A stretch of 64,000 nt of DNA from positions 1 to 64,000 of the forward strand of contig CABKMZ010000001.1 of NCBI GenBank assembly GCA_902373545.1, given 5' to 3'. Positions 15,079 through 23,450 of the stretch are shown here, in pieces. The notes beneath the pieces were generated by a model. It ran no database searches, was not told the origin of the DNA, and saw nothing but the letters and a program-made list of their open reading frames with translations. Each line of letters begins with the position of its first letter. Within the stretch, counting starts at the first letter, position 1. The stretch is from an uncultured Actinomyces sp. (GTDB taxonomy: Bacteria > Actinomycetota > Actinomycetes > Actinomycetales > Actinomycetaceae). The position numbers were made by a program, and so were the translations under genes.

Positions 15079-15822
15079 CTAGGACGTCTCGCCGGTGCTT
15101 CGCACGTTTTTCAGTAATGTCCGACGAATAAGTGTGACAGAGAGCCATGCCACCAGGAAATACGTGATTCCAGCAATGGCATCAACCACATAATGGTTAC
15201 CTGTTGCGACAATTGTCACGATGGTCAAAGTTGGATGGAGGGCTAGTGTGAGACGCGCCCACCATGAGCGCCAGACGTACGTTCCGAGCATGACGGCGAC
15301 CCACACCGACCATCCCGTATGCATGGAGGGCATGGCTCCGTAGGGGTTGGCGAGGGTCCCAAACAGCTGGGAATAGGCGGAGGTGTGCTGTGCGACGGCG
15401 TCGGTGATGCCGAGGCCTGGGACGAGGCGCGGGGGAGCGAGTGGGTACGTCCAGTAGGTAACGAGCGCACCAGCCGTCATGATGACGAGCGTCCAGCGCG
15501 CCCGCGCGTAGTACTGGGGCGTTTTGATCCACAGCGCGAGCAGGGCGAGGCCGGTAAACAGCAGGAAAGTTGCCGCGTACTGCATGGAGGCCAGTGACGC
15601 GAGCGTCGGATGGGTGGCCAGCCACGCATTGACGGACGGCTCGAAGTGGAAGCCGAGGCTGCGCTCGACAGTCACAACGTCATGCGCGTGGCCGACGGCA
15701 ACCGTTTCGCTGGCGCGCGCCAGGAAGGACAGGATCGAGTAAGACAGGCAGGCGAGGCCCAGGACGACGACCTCGCGAATCGGGTGTCTCGTCTGGCGCT
15801 GTGTCGGGTGGTCCGTTGTCAT
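15079..15822 (-). CDS. PAP2-family membrane enzyme (Aur1/inositolphosphotransferase type)
   Basis: About 247 residues from the ATG at 15822; a longer upstream extension would run antisense through rbpA and is rejected. It has about six membrane helices and the three PAP2 catalytic motifs: YPLAPPRLVPG, PSMHTGW and GNHYVVDAIAG. The PPR/PSMH/GNHYxxD pattern is typical of the Aur1/Ipt1-like branch, which transfers or hydrolyses lipid phosphates on the outer face of the membrane. Exact substrate cannot be told. TACAGT lies 7 bases before the ATG. Its start region faces rbpA. Confidence 0.82.
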   Translation of the reverse strand: MTTDHPTQRQTRHPIREVVVLGLACLSYSILSFLARASETVAVGHAHDVVTVERSLGFHFEPSVNAWLATHPTLASLASMQYAATFLLFTGLALLALWIKTPQYYARARWTLVIMTAGALVTYWTYPLAPPRLVPGLGITDAVAQHTSAYSQLFGTLANPYGAMPSMHTGWSVWVAVMLGTYVWRSWWARLTLALHPTLTIVTIVATGNHYVVDAIAGITYFLVAWLSVTLIRRTLLKNVRSTGETS

Positions 15823-15829
15823 GGTCGTA

Positions 15830-15835
15830 ACTGTA
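15830..15835 (-). promoter_or_regulatory. Leaderless -10 of the PAP2 gene
   Basis: TACAGT on the minus strand, 7 bases before the ATG at 15822. Confidence 0.4.
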
Positions 15836-15873
15836 GCGCGTGGTCGGGGGCCCGCCAGGGGAGCAAAACGGAC

Positions 15874-15887
15874 ATAATGTACATTAT
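15874..15887. promoter_or_regulatory. Perfect 14-bp palindrome between PAP2 gene and rbpA
   Basis: ATAATGTACATTAT is an exact palindrome in the only AT-rich part of this divergent intergenic region, 98 bases before rbpA and 52 before the PAP2 start. Placement and symmetry suggest a dimeric repressor operator; the regulator is unknown. Confidence 0.4.
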
Positions 15888-15984
15888 CGGATTGAAGTGG
15901 TGTCCTGAGAAGGGGCCGAGCATCGCTCCGCTTGACGCGTCCGATAGAATGGATGCGTTTCTTATCTACGTCCAGGAGGCTGTT

Positions 15985-16350
15985 ATGGCAGACCGCGCAC
16001 TGCGTGGCATGCAGATCGGCGCCAAGTCCCTCGAATCCGAGGATGGCGTCGTTTTTGCCGATCGTTTCAACGTTCGTTACGCGTGCCCCAACGGACACGA
16101 GTTTGAGGTCACCCTCTCCAGCGAAGCCACCGCCCCGGCGACCTGGGAATGCAAGTGCGGCCAGACCGCCGAGCTGATTGGCGAGACCGAGGAGGACGAG
16201 GACAACAAGCCCGTCAAGCCTCAGCGCACGCACTGGGACATGCTGCTGGAGCGCCGCTCCATTGAGGAGCTCGAGGTCGTCCTGACCGAGCAGCTCACCG
16301 CCTACCGCGAGGGCCGTCTGCGCCCCGAGGGTTCCTACCGCAAGGGCTAA
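15985..16350 (+). CDS. rbpA: RNA polymerase-binding protein RbpA
   Basis: 121 residues from the ATG at 15985, behind CAGGAGG. RbpA binds the principal sigma factor and RNA polymerase and stabilises open complexes; it is restricted to actinobacteria. The core carries a zinc-site pattern (C34, H38, C56, C58 in YACPNGHEF and WECKCGQ), an acidic linker, and the sigma-interacting domain HWDMLLERRSIEELEVVLTE. The stop codon overlaps the stop of the convergent ppm gene by three bases, the same arrangement as Rv2050/Rv2051c. Longer in-frame starts upstream are rejected. Confidence 0.96.
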   Translation: MADRALRGMQIGAKSLESEDGVVFADRFNVRYACPNGHEFEVTLSSEATAPATWECKCGQTAELIGETEEDEDNKPVKPQRTHWDMLLERRSIEELEVVLTEQLTAYREGRLRPEGSYRKG

Positions 16351-17132
16351 CCCCTGCGAAACGGCGCGCACGCGGCCTGGGCCAGACGGCTCAGGCCGCC
16401 TTTTGTGACCATTGCCAGCTCCTCGACGAAGATCGACGAGTCGAGCTTGGATTCTCCCGCCAGGCGCTCATCGAAAGTAATGGGCACCTCGGCGATGGTT
16501 GCGCCCAGGCTGCGCTCCAGCTCGGTCATCTCCACCTGGAAGCCAAAGCCGGTGGTCGCCACCTTGCCGAGCACGCCGCGAGTGGCCAGGAAGGACGCGC
16601 GGTGAACCCGCAGCCCCGCCGTTGCGTCGCGCACGGGGGTCCCCAGACAAAAACGGACATAATAATTGCCCGCCTTTGATAGGGCGACGCGCTTGGCGGA
16701 CCAGCCGTTGACTTGCCCGCCGCGCACCCAGCGCGACCCGATAACGAGATCGGGCTGATCGGGCCCGCCCATGCGGGCCAGCAGCTTGGGCAGGTCGACC
16801 GGGCGGTGCGAGCCGTCGGCGTCCATCTGCACGATAAACGGGTAGCCGTGGTCGATGCCCCAGCCCATGCCGTCGACGTACGCGGTCGCAAGGCCGGACT
16901 TGGCGGCGCGATGCAGGACGAACAGGCGTTCCTCGCCCGCGCGGCGCTGGTCGACCCACTCCCCCGTCCCATCCGGCGAGGAATCATCCACGATGAGGAT
17001 GTGCGCGGCCGGGACGTGTGCCCAGATCTGCTCCAGGATCGTCGGCAGCGTCGCCATCTCGTTGTAGGTGGGGATCACGATCAGGGTGTGGTCGCCCTGA
17101 GGCGAGGGAGCAAGACGCTGCGCGGTAGTCAT
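16347..17132 (-). CDS. ppm1: Polyprenol monophosphomannose synthase
   Basis: 261 residues, GT2 family (DPM1 type). It transfers mannose from GDP-mannose to polyprenyl phosphate, the donor for lipoglycan and protein mannosylation. Motifs: IPTYNEMATLPTI, nucleotide-binding VDDSSPDGTGEW, metal-binding DADGSH and GSRWVRGG. No membrane helices are present, so it is the soluble catalytic domain; in M. tuberculosis the same domain is fused to Lnt, here the two are separate genes 19 bases apart. The product is inferred from family and from the adjacent Lnt. Confidence 0.92.
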   Translation of the reverse strand: MTTAQRLAPSPQGDHTLIVIPTYNEMATLPTILEQIWAHVPAAHILIVDDSSPDGTGEWVDQRRAGEERLFVLHRAAKSGLATAYVDGMGWGIDHGYPFIVQMDADGSHRPVDLPKLLARMGGPDQPDLVIGSRWVRGGQVNGWSAKRVALSKAGNYYVRFCLGTPVRDATAGLRVHRASFLATRGVLGKVATTGFGFQVEMTELERSLGATIAEVPITFDERLAGESKLDSSIFVEELAMVTKGGLSRLAQAACAPFRRG

Positions 17133-17151
17133 GAGTCACATTCTGCCTCTT

Positions 17152-18765
17152 TTAACGAGTGGTCGCACGTGCTGCACGCTCCGCGACGCGCCAGCGGATC
17201 GCGGTTGCCGTGCCCGCCAGGCCGATCACGAGGCTGAGCCCCATACATGCCAGGGGAATCCGTTCCCCCGCCCGAGCGGTCAGCGTCAGCGACGAGCGCA
17301 GCGGCACATCGGCCACCAAGGTAGCCACGGACTCGGTATCCGTGGACGCGAGCACGGAGCCGTCGGGACGAATCACGTAGGAGTGCCCGGTCGTCGAGGA
17401 CTGGACGGCACTGCGCGAATACTCCATCGCACGCATGCGCAGGAGCTGTCCCTGCTGGGCGGACTCGCCCGAGGATCGGAAGTGATAGTTGTTCGACGGC
17501 GTCACGATCATCTGCCCGCCGGCGGCCACGCCCTCACCGATCACCGAGGGGTAGGCACCCTCAAAGCAAATGCCCACGGCCACGGGCACGAGGCGCCCGT
17601 CGCGGGCGGGGACGCTCATGAGCGGGATTTCGTCACCGGCCTCCATGTCCTTGGCGGCCTGAGCCGCTTGGGTGGCAAAGGAAGAGACGAGCTCGCGGAA
17701 GGGAATGAACTCGCCGAAAGGCACGGGCACGTGCTTGGAATAGCGCGCCTGCTCGTCCACGCCGACGCCCGGGCGCCACAGGGCCAGCCAGTTCTTGACC
17801 CGATCGCGCTCGTTCAGGTTCGTGTAGCCGATGAGGATGGGCGCATCCAGGGCGACCGAGGCCTCATCGACGAGAGCACCGATGTCGCCGAACAGGACCG
17901 GGTCTCGGTCCACCGAGCCCTCGCCCCACAGGGCCACGTCGATCGGCTTGTCGACGAGCGCGGGATCGGCCGCGAGCGCCTGGGAGGCGCGCAGGTTGTT
18001 GCCCGTCACCTCACCCGGATGACTGTACGCCCGCGTCCCGGGCAACGCGATGTCGCCCTGAACGACGCCGACGCGCAGGGTTCCTTCTTCGGCCTTGTTC
18101 GACAGGGGGATCGCCAGGGGCGCGATGACCCCCGCCAACACGAGGATCGCCAGGAGGGGCCGAGAGAACCAGTGTTCACGGCGCACAGCAGCGTCGCGAT
18201 AGGCGAACATGCGCCGCGTGAGCACCGCCAGGAACACGACCGCGGCCGTCACGACGGTCGTGCCGCCGTAGGGAGCCAGGTGCCCGAGCGGAGAATCGAC
18301 CTGCGGCAGCGCGACGGAGCCCCAGGGGAAGCCCGACCACGGCCAGCATGAACGCGCGGCGTCCACGCCCGCCCACGTGATCGCGTACAGGAGAGCCTGC
18401 ATGAGAGGGCCGCGCGCCCAGGACCACAGCTGCGTCCAGCGCGTGAAGAGCACCCAGCCGCACAGGAACAGCGTCTGGGCCAGGGCCAGCACGAACCACG
18501 CCGGCTTCATGCCCACGGCCATGGGAACCCAGTCGATGAGGGGAAGCCACATGCTCATGCCGAAGCACATCGTCACGGTCAGCGCACGAGGAGCCCGGGC
18601 CTCGTCAATGCGTGAGATGAACAGGGCCAGCGCGGGGATCGTCATCCACCACCAGCCCAGTGGCGGAAAGGCGGAGTACAGGGCTAGGCCAGCGGAGGCC
18701 CCAATCAACGCGTCTCCGCACACGTGCGCGAGAGACACTCGCTGCAAGACCTCCCGATACCCCAT
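17152..18765 (-). CDS. lnt: Apolipoprotein N-acyltransferase
   Basis: 537 residues. Lnt adds the third acyl chain to lipoproteins at the membrane surface. The N-terminal half has six to seven membrane helices; the nitrilase domain holds the catalytic triad region Glu (LWGEGSVDRD), Lys (RYSKHVPVPFGEF) and Cys (GICFEGAYPSV), and a last helix precedes the basic C-terminus. RBS GGGAGG precedes the ATG. Transcribed ahead of ppm, as the two halves of mycobacterial Ppm1. The lipoprotein at 23451-24488 is one likely substrate. Confidence 0.93.
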   Translation of the reverse strand: MGYREVLQRVSLAHVCGDALIGASAGLALYSAFPPLGWWWMTIPALALFISRIDEARAPRALTVTMCFGMSMWLPLIDWVPMAVGMKPAWFVLALAQTLFLCGWVLFTRWTQLWSWARGPLMQALLYAITWAGVDAARSCWPWSGFPWGSVALPQVDSPLGHLAPYGGTTVVTAAVVFLAVLTRRMFAYRDAAVRREHWFSRPLLAILVLAGVIAPLAIPLSNKAEEGTLRVGVVQGDIALPGTRAYSHPGEVTGNNLRASQALAADPALVDKPIDVALWGEGSVDRDPVLFGDIGALVDEASVALDAPILIGYTNLNERDRVKNWLALWRPGVGVDEQARYSKHVPVPFGEFIPFRELVSSFATQAAQAAKDMEAGDEIPLMSVPARDGRLVPVAVGICFEGAYPSVIGEGVAAGGQMIVTPSNNYHFRSSGESAQQGQLLRMRAMEYSRSAVQSSTTGHSYVIRPDGSVLASTDTESVATLVADVPLRSSLTLTARAGERIPLACMGLSLVIGLAGTATAIRWRVAERAARATTR

Positions 18766-18783
18766 GCGTACCTCCCTGGACAG

Positions 18784-21549
18784 TTAGATGGTGGACCAGG
18801 CCACAATACCCCGACCGATGCGGTCCTTGGCGGCCTCGGCCCGACGAGCGAGATCGCTCGTGGGCGCGGCGGAGGCAATCTGACCGAGGCAGTCCATGAC
18901 CTGACGCATCCAGCGCACGAAGTCACCGGCCTGGATATCCGCCCCGTCGATCGCGGTGGCCAGTGTCGATCCGTGCGCCCACGCCAGGGTCGCAGACATG
19001 AGGCCCGCGTCTAGGGAGGGCGTGGGATCACACCCGCACTGCTTCTCCACACGGTGCACCCGCGCGAGGGTGCCCACGCACTCCTCCCACGCCGTGCGCA
19101 GGCGAATACCCACGCCGGTGGGCGCCAGCTCGTTGGCGTCGTCGTCGCTGCGCGAATCGTAGACCAGGGCCGAGACCATCGAGGCCAGCTCGGCCTCGTC
19201 CAGGTCGTTCCACGCGCCCTCGTTGAGTGACATCGCGATCACCAGGTCACGCTCGCCGAAAATGCGACGCAGCCTCTCCCCCGACGCTGTCACCCGGTCG
19301 CCGTCCAGAAAACCGAGTCGCTCCAGCACCGCGCACACGCGGTCGAAGTGGGCGGCGACCGATCCGGTCTGGGAATCGATGGAGCGGCGCAGGGCCTCGA
19401 TCTCACGGCTGATCCGTGCCCACTGGGCGCCGGCGCGCGCGTGGTTCTCGCGGTGGGGGCACCGATGCACCGGGTGAGCGCGCATCGCGGCGCGCAGCTC
19501 CCCGATCGTGTCCGATTGCTCCTCGGCGCCTTCGGGCAGCGGGAAGCGGCCTTTCGCGCTGCCAGAGCGCAGCTCACCAGCGATGCGCGTGCGTTCCTTC
19601 GTGCGGCGCAGCGCCGAGCCGCCGGGAATCGCCATGTGGCCCACGACCGCGATGCCGCCGCGCACATCCTCGGGGGCCAGCGCCCGCCACGTGGCGTCCT
19701 CGGAGATGACCGAGACCTCGACTCGTCCCGAGGCCGTGGTGGCCTTCGCGCCGACGACGCACAGGCGCAGCTTGCGTCTGCGTGTCAGTGCCAGGACGTC
19801 GCCCGTGCGCACCTGCGACAGGACCCGTCGCGACTCCTCGCGGGTCTCGCGCTTACGGGCGCGCGCACCCGACTTTTCCGCCTGGCCGATACGATCGCGC
19901 AGCATGAGGTACTCGCCGACGTCGCCCGCCGAACAGGTCAGATCGTCGCCGGCCAGGCGCTGCGCAGCCTCGAGCTCGCTCAGGCGCGTGGCGAGGGTAA
20001 CCACGGCGGAGTCGGCCTGGAACTGCGCGAAGGAAGACTCGAGGACCTTGCGGGTCTGCGTGCGCGTGGAGCGGGCCAGCAGGTTGACGACCATGTTGTA
20101 GGTCGGCGTGAAGGCGGAGATGAGCGGATAGGTGCGCTTGGACGCCAGGGCAGCGACCTCCTCGGGCGCCACTCCCCCGCGGTGAGAAACGACCGCGTGC
20201 CCCTCGGTGTCGATGCCGCGACGCCCCGCGCGCCCGGACAGCTGCGTGTACTCACCGGCCGACAGGGACACGTGGGCCGAGCCGTTCCACTTCGTCAGAG
20301 ACTCGATGACGACGGTGCGCGCGGGCATGTTGATGCCCAGCGCCAGCGTCTCGGTCGCGTACACCATCTTGACCAGGCCCTCGGAGAACAGATGCTCAAC
20401 GGCCTCCTTCATGAGGGGCAGCATGCCCGCGTGGTGGGCGGCGATGCCACGCATCAGCCCGTGCTTCCACGCGTCAACCCCGAGCACGACCGCATCCTCG
20501 GGGGCGATCAGCGCGATGACCTCGTCGACGTAGCGCTCGATTGCGGCCGCCTCCGAGCGCGTCGTGAGCGTGATGCGGGTGAGCAGCACCTGGCGCACGG
20601 CGTCCTCGCACCCGGCGCGCGAAAAGATAAACGTGATCGCCGGGAGCAGGTGGGCCCGATCCAGCGAGATGAGCGTGGAGGGACGCGACTCGCGGCGCAC
20701 GCGCACGGGTCGGTTCCACGAGCGCGAGCCGCGCCCACCCCGCATCCCCGAGTCGTTCGTGGCGGCCACCAGCTCGGGGTTCAGCTTGCGCTTGCCGGTG
20801 GGCGCGTACAGGTCGAAGATCTCCTCCCCCACGATCATGTGCTGGTAGAGGGGAACCGGACGGCGCTCGGAGACGATGATCTCGCACGAGGAGCGAACCT
20901 CGCGGATCCACGCGCCAAACTCCTCGGCGTTGGACACTGTCGCCGACAGAGCGATGATCGACACGTGAGCGGGCAGGTGGATGATCACTTCCTCCCACAC
21001 GGGCCCGCGCATCTTATCGGCCAGATAGTGCACCTCGTCCAGGACGACGACTCCCAAGTCATCCAGGGACACACCGGCGTAGATCATGTTGCGCGCCACC
21101 TCGGTCGTCATGACGACGACGGGGGCCTTGGGGTTAATCGACGTGTCGCCGGTGGCCAGGCCGACGTTGTCCGCCCCGTAGAGCTCGCACAGCTCCAGGT
21201 ATTTCTGGTTCGACAGCGCCTTAATGGGCGTCGTGTAGAAGGCGCGCATGCCGCGCTCAAGCGCCACGTAGGCACCGAATTGGCCGACGATCGTCTTGCC
21301 CGCGCCCGTGGGCGCCGCGACCAGGACGGAGTTGCCGGCCTCGACGGCGTCGAGCGCGTCGATCTGGAAGGGGTCGGGGGTAAAGCTCAGCCCCGCGACC
21401 CAGCGTCCGCGCAGGGACGAGGCCGCCCGCGCGTGTTCCCGGAAGGCCGCGTATCGCTGGGCGGCACTGCCCTCGCCCACGCTCGTGCGTTCCTGGGAAG
21501 CCGAGGGGTCGGTGACGCGCTCGCGGTGTCGGCGTCGTTTCGGGCTCAC
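18784..21549 (-). CDS. helY: DEAD/DEAH-box helicase HelY (Ski2/Mtr4-like)
   Basis: 921 residues from the GTG at 21549, which overlaps the pafC stop (GTGA) and follows AGGAGG by eight bases; a longer ATG start would overlap pafC by about 140 bases. Motifs: Walker A APTGAGKT, LDEVHYL (DEVH), SAT in ALSATVSN, and QLSGRAGRRGID of the second RecA domain, followed by the long Ski2-type C-terminal region. The mycobacterial homologue is Rv2092c, also downstream of pafBC. Probably an RNA helicase or RNA/DNA remodeller; its exact role is not established. Confidence 0.93.
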   Translation of the reverse strand: MSPKRRRHRERVTDPSASQERTSVGEGSAAQRYAAFREHARAASSLRGRWVAGLSFTPDPFQIDALDAVEAGNSVLVAAPTGAGKTIVGQFGAYVALERGMRAFYTTPIKALSNQKYLELCELYGADNVGLATGDTSINPKAPVVVMTTEVARNMIYAGVSLDDLGVVVLDEVHYLADKMRGPVWEEVIIHLPAHVSIIALSATVSNAEEFGAWIREVRSSCEIIVSERRPVPLYQHMIVGEEIFDLYAPTGKRKLNPELVAATNDSGMRGGRGSRSWNRPVRVRRESRPSTLISLDRAHLLPAITFIFSRAGCEDAVRQVLLTRITLTTRSEAAAIERYVDEVIALIAPEDAVVLGVDAWKHGLMRGIAAHHAGMLPLMKEAVEHLFSEGLVKMVYATETLALGINMPARTVVIESLTKWNGSAHVSLSAGEYTQLSGRAGRRGIDTEGHAVVSHRGGVAPEEVAALASKRTYPLISAFTPTYNMVVNLLARSTRTQTRKVLESSFAQFQADSAVVTLATRLSELEAAQRLAGDDLTCSAGDVGEYLMLRDRIGQAEKSGARARKRETREESRRVLSQVRTGDVLALTRRRKLRLCVVGAKATTASGRVEVSVISEDATWRALAPEDVRGGIAVVGHMAIPGGSALRRTKERTRIAGELRSGSAKGRFPLPEGAEEQSDTIGELRAAMRAHPVHRCPHRENHARAGAQWARISREIEALRRSIDSQTGSVAAHFDRVCAVLERLGFLDGDRVTASGERLRRIFGERDLVIAMSLNEGAWNDLDEAELASMVSALVYDSRSDDDANELAPTGVGIRLRTAWEECVGTLARVHRVEKQCGCDPTPSLDAGLMSATLAWAHGSTLATAIDGADIQAGDFVRWMRQVMDCLGQIASAAPTSDLARRAEAAKDRIGRGIVAWSTI

Positions 21550-22481
21550 GGTTGATCCTCCTGGGTCCATACGGCCACGATGGCGCGTGCGCGCTGCCCC
21601 GCCTCGGCTCGCCGATCGGGCGAGACGTCGCGCAGGTGGGCGGCGATGTCGGTGAGCAGGCTCAGCCCCCACTCCTCGTTCCACACGGGCAAGGTGATGC
21701 GCGCTCCCCCGCCCTCAAGCTCCCCATCGATGTGCCCGCCGTACTCGTCGGCGATCCACCGAGCGGGCCGGTCGACGTCGAGGGTCCACGTGGGCGCGTC
21801 GTCGCGTACGCGGCGCGGTTCCTGCACGCGCGCGCCGACCACGCCGAGGTTCGAGATCGAGGAGAGCGCGAAGGTACGCGGTCCCTGCGCCGCCGTGCAC
21901 CACCCGCGCAGCAGCCAGCCGGTCGCGCTCGCGTCCAACGACCACGGATCGACGACGCGGTGCGAGGACTGTCCGCGCGAGGACACGTAGTCGAAAGACA
22001 CACGCTGCTTGCGTGCCAGGGCGTCGCGCAGCGCCTCCACGGGAAGCGACGAGGCCAGGGCTGGGGAGGCATCGATGCCTCCTTGGGCGTCGGCATCCCC
22101 GAGCCCACCCAGGGCGGAGACGACGAGGGCGGCATGGGGCAGGTGAGCGGCCACATCCGGCGCTAGGAACGGGGCAATCGCCGACAGCCCGATCAGCAGG
22201 GCCTGCGCCTCCACCTCCGACAAGCGCAGGGGTGCGCCCGCGCCCAGCGTCGCGCGCAGCGACACGCGCGACTCCTCCTCGAAGAGCGCCCAGTCCACCT
22301 CGAAGGATTGCCCCGGCAGGGAATCGCCCACCGACGCCAAGTACTCGATGTCGCGGCGCACCTGGCGGCGCGTGCGACCAAAGTGCGAGCAAATCTCATC
22401 AACGTGCACGCCCGGATGGTCAGCGATCCACGCGACCATCGAGGAGAGACGGACAAAGGCCAGGGACACGTTCTCAGGCAT
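21546..22481 (-). CDS. pafC: WYL-domain regulator PafC
   Basis: 311 residues from the ATG at 22481, which overlaps the end of pafB by 8 bases. An N-terminal winged helix (HVDEICSHFGRTRRQVRRDI) is followed by a WYL domain (KQRVSFDYVSSRGQSSHRVVDPWSL...GWLLRGWCT) and the WCX extension. PafB and PafC act together as a transcriptional activator of DNA-damage genes in mycobacteria, responding to single-stranded DNA independently of LexA. Here pafBC are far (about 29 kb) from pafA. Confidence 0.92.
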   Translation of the reverse strand: MPENVSLAFVRLSSMVAWIADHPGVHVDEICSHFGRTRRQVRRDIEYLASVGDSLPGQSFEVDWALFEEESRVSLRATLGAGAPLRLSEVEAQALLIGLSAIAPFLAPDVAAHLPHAALVVSALGGLGDADAQGGIDASPALASSLPVEALRDALARKQRVSFDYVSSRGQSSHRVVDPWSLDASATGWLLRGWCTAAQGPRTFALSSISNLGVVGARVQEPRRVRDDAPTWTLDVDRPARWIADEYGGHIDGELEGGGARITLPVWNEEWGLSLLTDIAAHLRDVSPDRRAEAGQRARAIVAVWTQEDQP

Positions 22482-23403
22482 CGTGTCCTCCCCACGCACC
22501 AGCGATGCGCAGACGCTCCAGCATCGCGTCGCGCAAAGTCGGGGGAGCCACGACGACGACGTCGGCGGCCAGCGGCAGCAAACGCGCAATCCACGTTCCC
22601 ACCTCGCCATCCTCCAACGCCATAGACTCCCAGCCCTGCCGCGCGGCCCGCTCATCACCGGGCTGCGCCAAGGCCTCGTACCCGAGCAGGAGAGCGCGCG
22701 CCGCGCTGTCGCAGCGGACCTCAACGAGCGGCGACACCAACGAGGACACCCGCGGGACAGCGCTGCTCGGCGCGACCGACGCGTCGCCGGCCTCCCCCAG
22801 GAACTCCACCTGCGAACGCACGCGCGAGACACGGAACGTGCGCTCGGCCTCACGATCCAAGTCCCAGCCCCACAGGTACAGCGCACGCCCCTGGACGGTC
22901 AGCGCCCACGGCTCGACCGCGCGCACCGTCAACTCCCCCGACCCCGGATACTCAAAGCTGACGACGCGGCGCTCGCGGATCGCACGCGCAAACGACGTCG
23001 CGGCCTCCAGGCCAGAGAGCCCCAGGCGAATGACCGGCGCAGAGATATCCTCCTCGGACGCAGCCGCCGCCTTGGCGTCGATCGAATCAGCCAGGACATC
23101 GTTGCGGTCCCACGCGCGCGCCGCCAGCGAGAGCAGCACGCGATCCACGCTGGTGACCTCGATGTCCGGGGCGAAAGAATCCCTGTCGATGGCGTAGCGT
23201 TCACTGCGCCCCACGCTCAGGCGAACGCCGGCGTCGCGCAGCGCGTCCTTGTCGCGCTGAAACTGGGTCTCAAAGGCCTCGTCGGCGAGGCCTCGGTAAC
23301 CGGGAAGAGAGCGCAACTGCGCCTTGGTGCGTCCCGGCCGCGCGCCCAGGAGCTCGACGAAAAGCTCAAGGACGCGCACGTTGGCGGAAGGGGCGGTACT
23401 CAC
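22474..23403 (-). CDS. pafB: WYL-domain regulator PafB
   Basis: 309 residues, GTG start. Winged helix (KAQLRSLPGYRGLADEAFET) then a WYL domain (RERRVVSFEYPGSGELTVRAVEPWALTV) and C-terminal WCX. It is the partner of PafC, with which it forms a heteromeric activator of the mitomycin/quinolone damage response. TAGGGT lies 6 bases before the GTG, fitting a leaderless pafB-pafC-helY mRNA. Confidence 0.9.
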   Translation of the reverse strand: MSTAPSANVRVLELFVELLGARPGRTKAQLRSLPGYRGLADEAFETQFQRDKDALRDAGVRLSVGRSERYAIDRDSFAPDIEVTSVDRVLLSLAARAWDRNDVLADSIDAKAAAASEEDISAPVIRLGLSGLEAATSFARAIRERRVVSFEYPGSGELTVRAVEPWALTVQGRALYLWGWDLDREAERTFRVSRVRSQVEFLGEAGDASVAPSSAVPRVSSLVSPLVEVRCDSAARALLLGYEALAQPGDERAARQGWESMALEDGEVGTWIARLLPLAADVVVVAPPTLRDAMLERLRIAGAWGGHDA

Positions 23404-23409
23404 CCGCCT

Positions 23410-23415
23410 ACCCTA
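23410..23415 (-). promoter_or_regulatory. Leaderless -10 of pafB
   Basis: TAGGGT on the minus strand, 6 bases before the GTG at 23403. Confidence 0.4.
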
Positions 23416-23450
23416 CGTCCAAACGCGCGCGTCCCTGTCGCGGCTCACCG

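Noticed and set aside
15610-15984. N-terminal extension of rbpA in frame
   Set aside because: It would overlap the PAP2 gene and lies upstream of a good RBS and the conserved RbpA start.
16650-16663. AAAACGGACATAAT repeated at 15865-15878 and 16650-16663
   Set aside because: The second copy is inside conserved ppm codons (YYVRF) and the palindrome is not repeated, so chance is the simplest explanation.
19348-21555. 735-codon open frame antisense to helY
   Set aside because: Mirror of the helicase codons; no start signal or recognisable domain.
18784-21684. HelY start at the ATG 45 codons upstream
   Set aside because: It would overlap pafC by nearly 140 bases and lacks an RBS; the GTG at 21549 has AGGAGG at eight bases.
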